The position numbers and the translations under genes are program-made. A stretch of 64,000 nt of DNA from Muribaculaceae bacterium (GTDB lineage: Bacteria; Bacteroidota; Bacteroidia; Bacteroidales; Muribaculaceae). The notes under the pieces were generated by a model. That model ran no database searches. It was given only the letters and a program-made list of their open reading frames with translations, and had not been told where the DNA came from. Of the stretch, positions 63,924 through 64,000 are shown piece after piece (the stretch's first letter is position 1; the number at the start of each line of letters is the position of its first letter). The stretch covers positions 1 through 64,000 of the forward strand of contig VSPN01000006.1 of the NCBI GenBank assembly GCA_009775355.1, written 5' to 3'.

Positions 63924-63931
63924 TATATTTG
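63924..63931 (+). promoter_or_regulatory. Possible -7 element for a gene beyond the window
   Basis: TATATTTG matches TAnnTTTG. No clear -33 element is visible; the driven gene would start right of 64000. Confidence 0.45.
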
Positions 63932-64000
63932 TAACTAAGTAAGTGTTCAAATTTAAACGATCGTAACGCTAATCTGTAAATGACCAAATCATAATCACAA

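Larger units (their letters stand above)
63652..64000. other. Intergenic right end of the window
   Basis: This 349-base stretch holds the terminator hairpin after the ABM-fold gene (63722-63763), a possible promoter (63924-63931), and AT-rich sequence. No coding or RNA gene is supported. Confidence 0.6.

Overview
The window looks like chromosomal DNA from a gut-type member of the Bacteroidales, most plausibly Muribaculaceae or a near relative (inference from moderate GC, gene content and signals; no database was searched). Support comes from repeated TAnnTTTG (-7) promoter elements with a TTG/TTTG about 19-20 bases upstream, family-specific proteins (DUF4494, DUF5723, PG0823-type PII-like protein, TlpA proteins with a DUF4369-like N-terminus, a FucP-type permease, a very large pyruvate:ferredoxin oxidoreductase), and mostly weak Shine-Dalgarno sequences. 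No phage, CRISPR array or transposase gene is visible; most of the window is ordinary housekeeping DNA.

Layout. 1-6.7 kb: TetR regulator, TolC/adaptor/RND efflux operon and a PII-like protein. 6.7-6.9 kb: tRNA-Leu(UAG) between a hairpin-embedded promoter and a terminator. 6.9-14.3 kb: mainly minus-strand genes (AMP-forming acyl ligase, TlpA-like lipoprotein, UPF0597 protein, thymidine kinase, endonuclease III, PheS) with one plus-strand DoxX-like membrane protein. 14.4-21.1 kb: SIMPL protein, then TetR-fabG-ispD-recG-DEAD-type helicase. 21.2-25.2 kb: nifJ under a palindromic promoter, then initiator tRNA. 25.4-28.9 kb: mutarotase, FucP-like permease, nucleotidyltransferase-GHMP kinase fusion, pseudouridine synthase. 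29.2-33.9 kb (minus): transketolase, MFS transporter, YggS, DUF4494. 34.1-39.2 kb: cydAB, split chromate transporter, folC. 39.3-43.1 kb (minus): RNase G/E, a 29-residue COX24-like protein, HU, YigZ, DJ-1. 43.5-54.9 kb: apbE, then minus-strand patatin/beta-barrel protein, Sel1 protein, DUF349 protein, DUF5723 protein, large lipoprotein, cyclophilin and a small conserved protein. 55.1-63.7 kb: cytidylate-kinase-like protein, DUF308-like protein, RNase P RNA, BrkB/YihY protein, and an alpha-glucan cluster (debranching enzyme, glycosyltransferase, GH57), ending with an ABM-fold monooxygenase.

The most unusual structure is a family of non-coding, transposon-like repeats: three full copies (15239-15573, 47785-48016, 54356-54567) and one half copy (from 25289). 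They share about 33-base terminal inverted repeats beginning GACCCCATCCCACAAAAAAT. The full copies lie between TTA trinucleotides (one side TTG in the last copy). They carry two different internal long-hairpin modules in different combinations, and two copies end 4-10 bases from a start codon. A second signal is a 19-base motif (TTAAGWGCTTGTTTAATAA or its complement) found four times, each time 5' of a gene and in the same orientation relative to it. The nucleotidyltransferase-GHMP kinase fusion beside a mutarotase and a FucP-type permease is the best candidate for a little-described sugar pathway.
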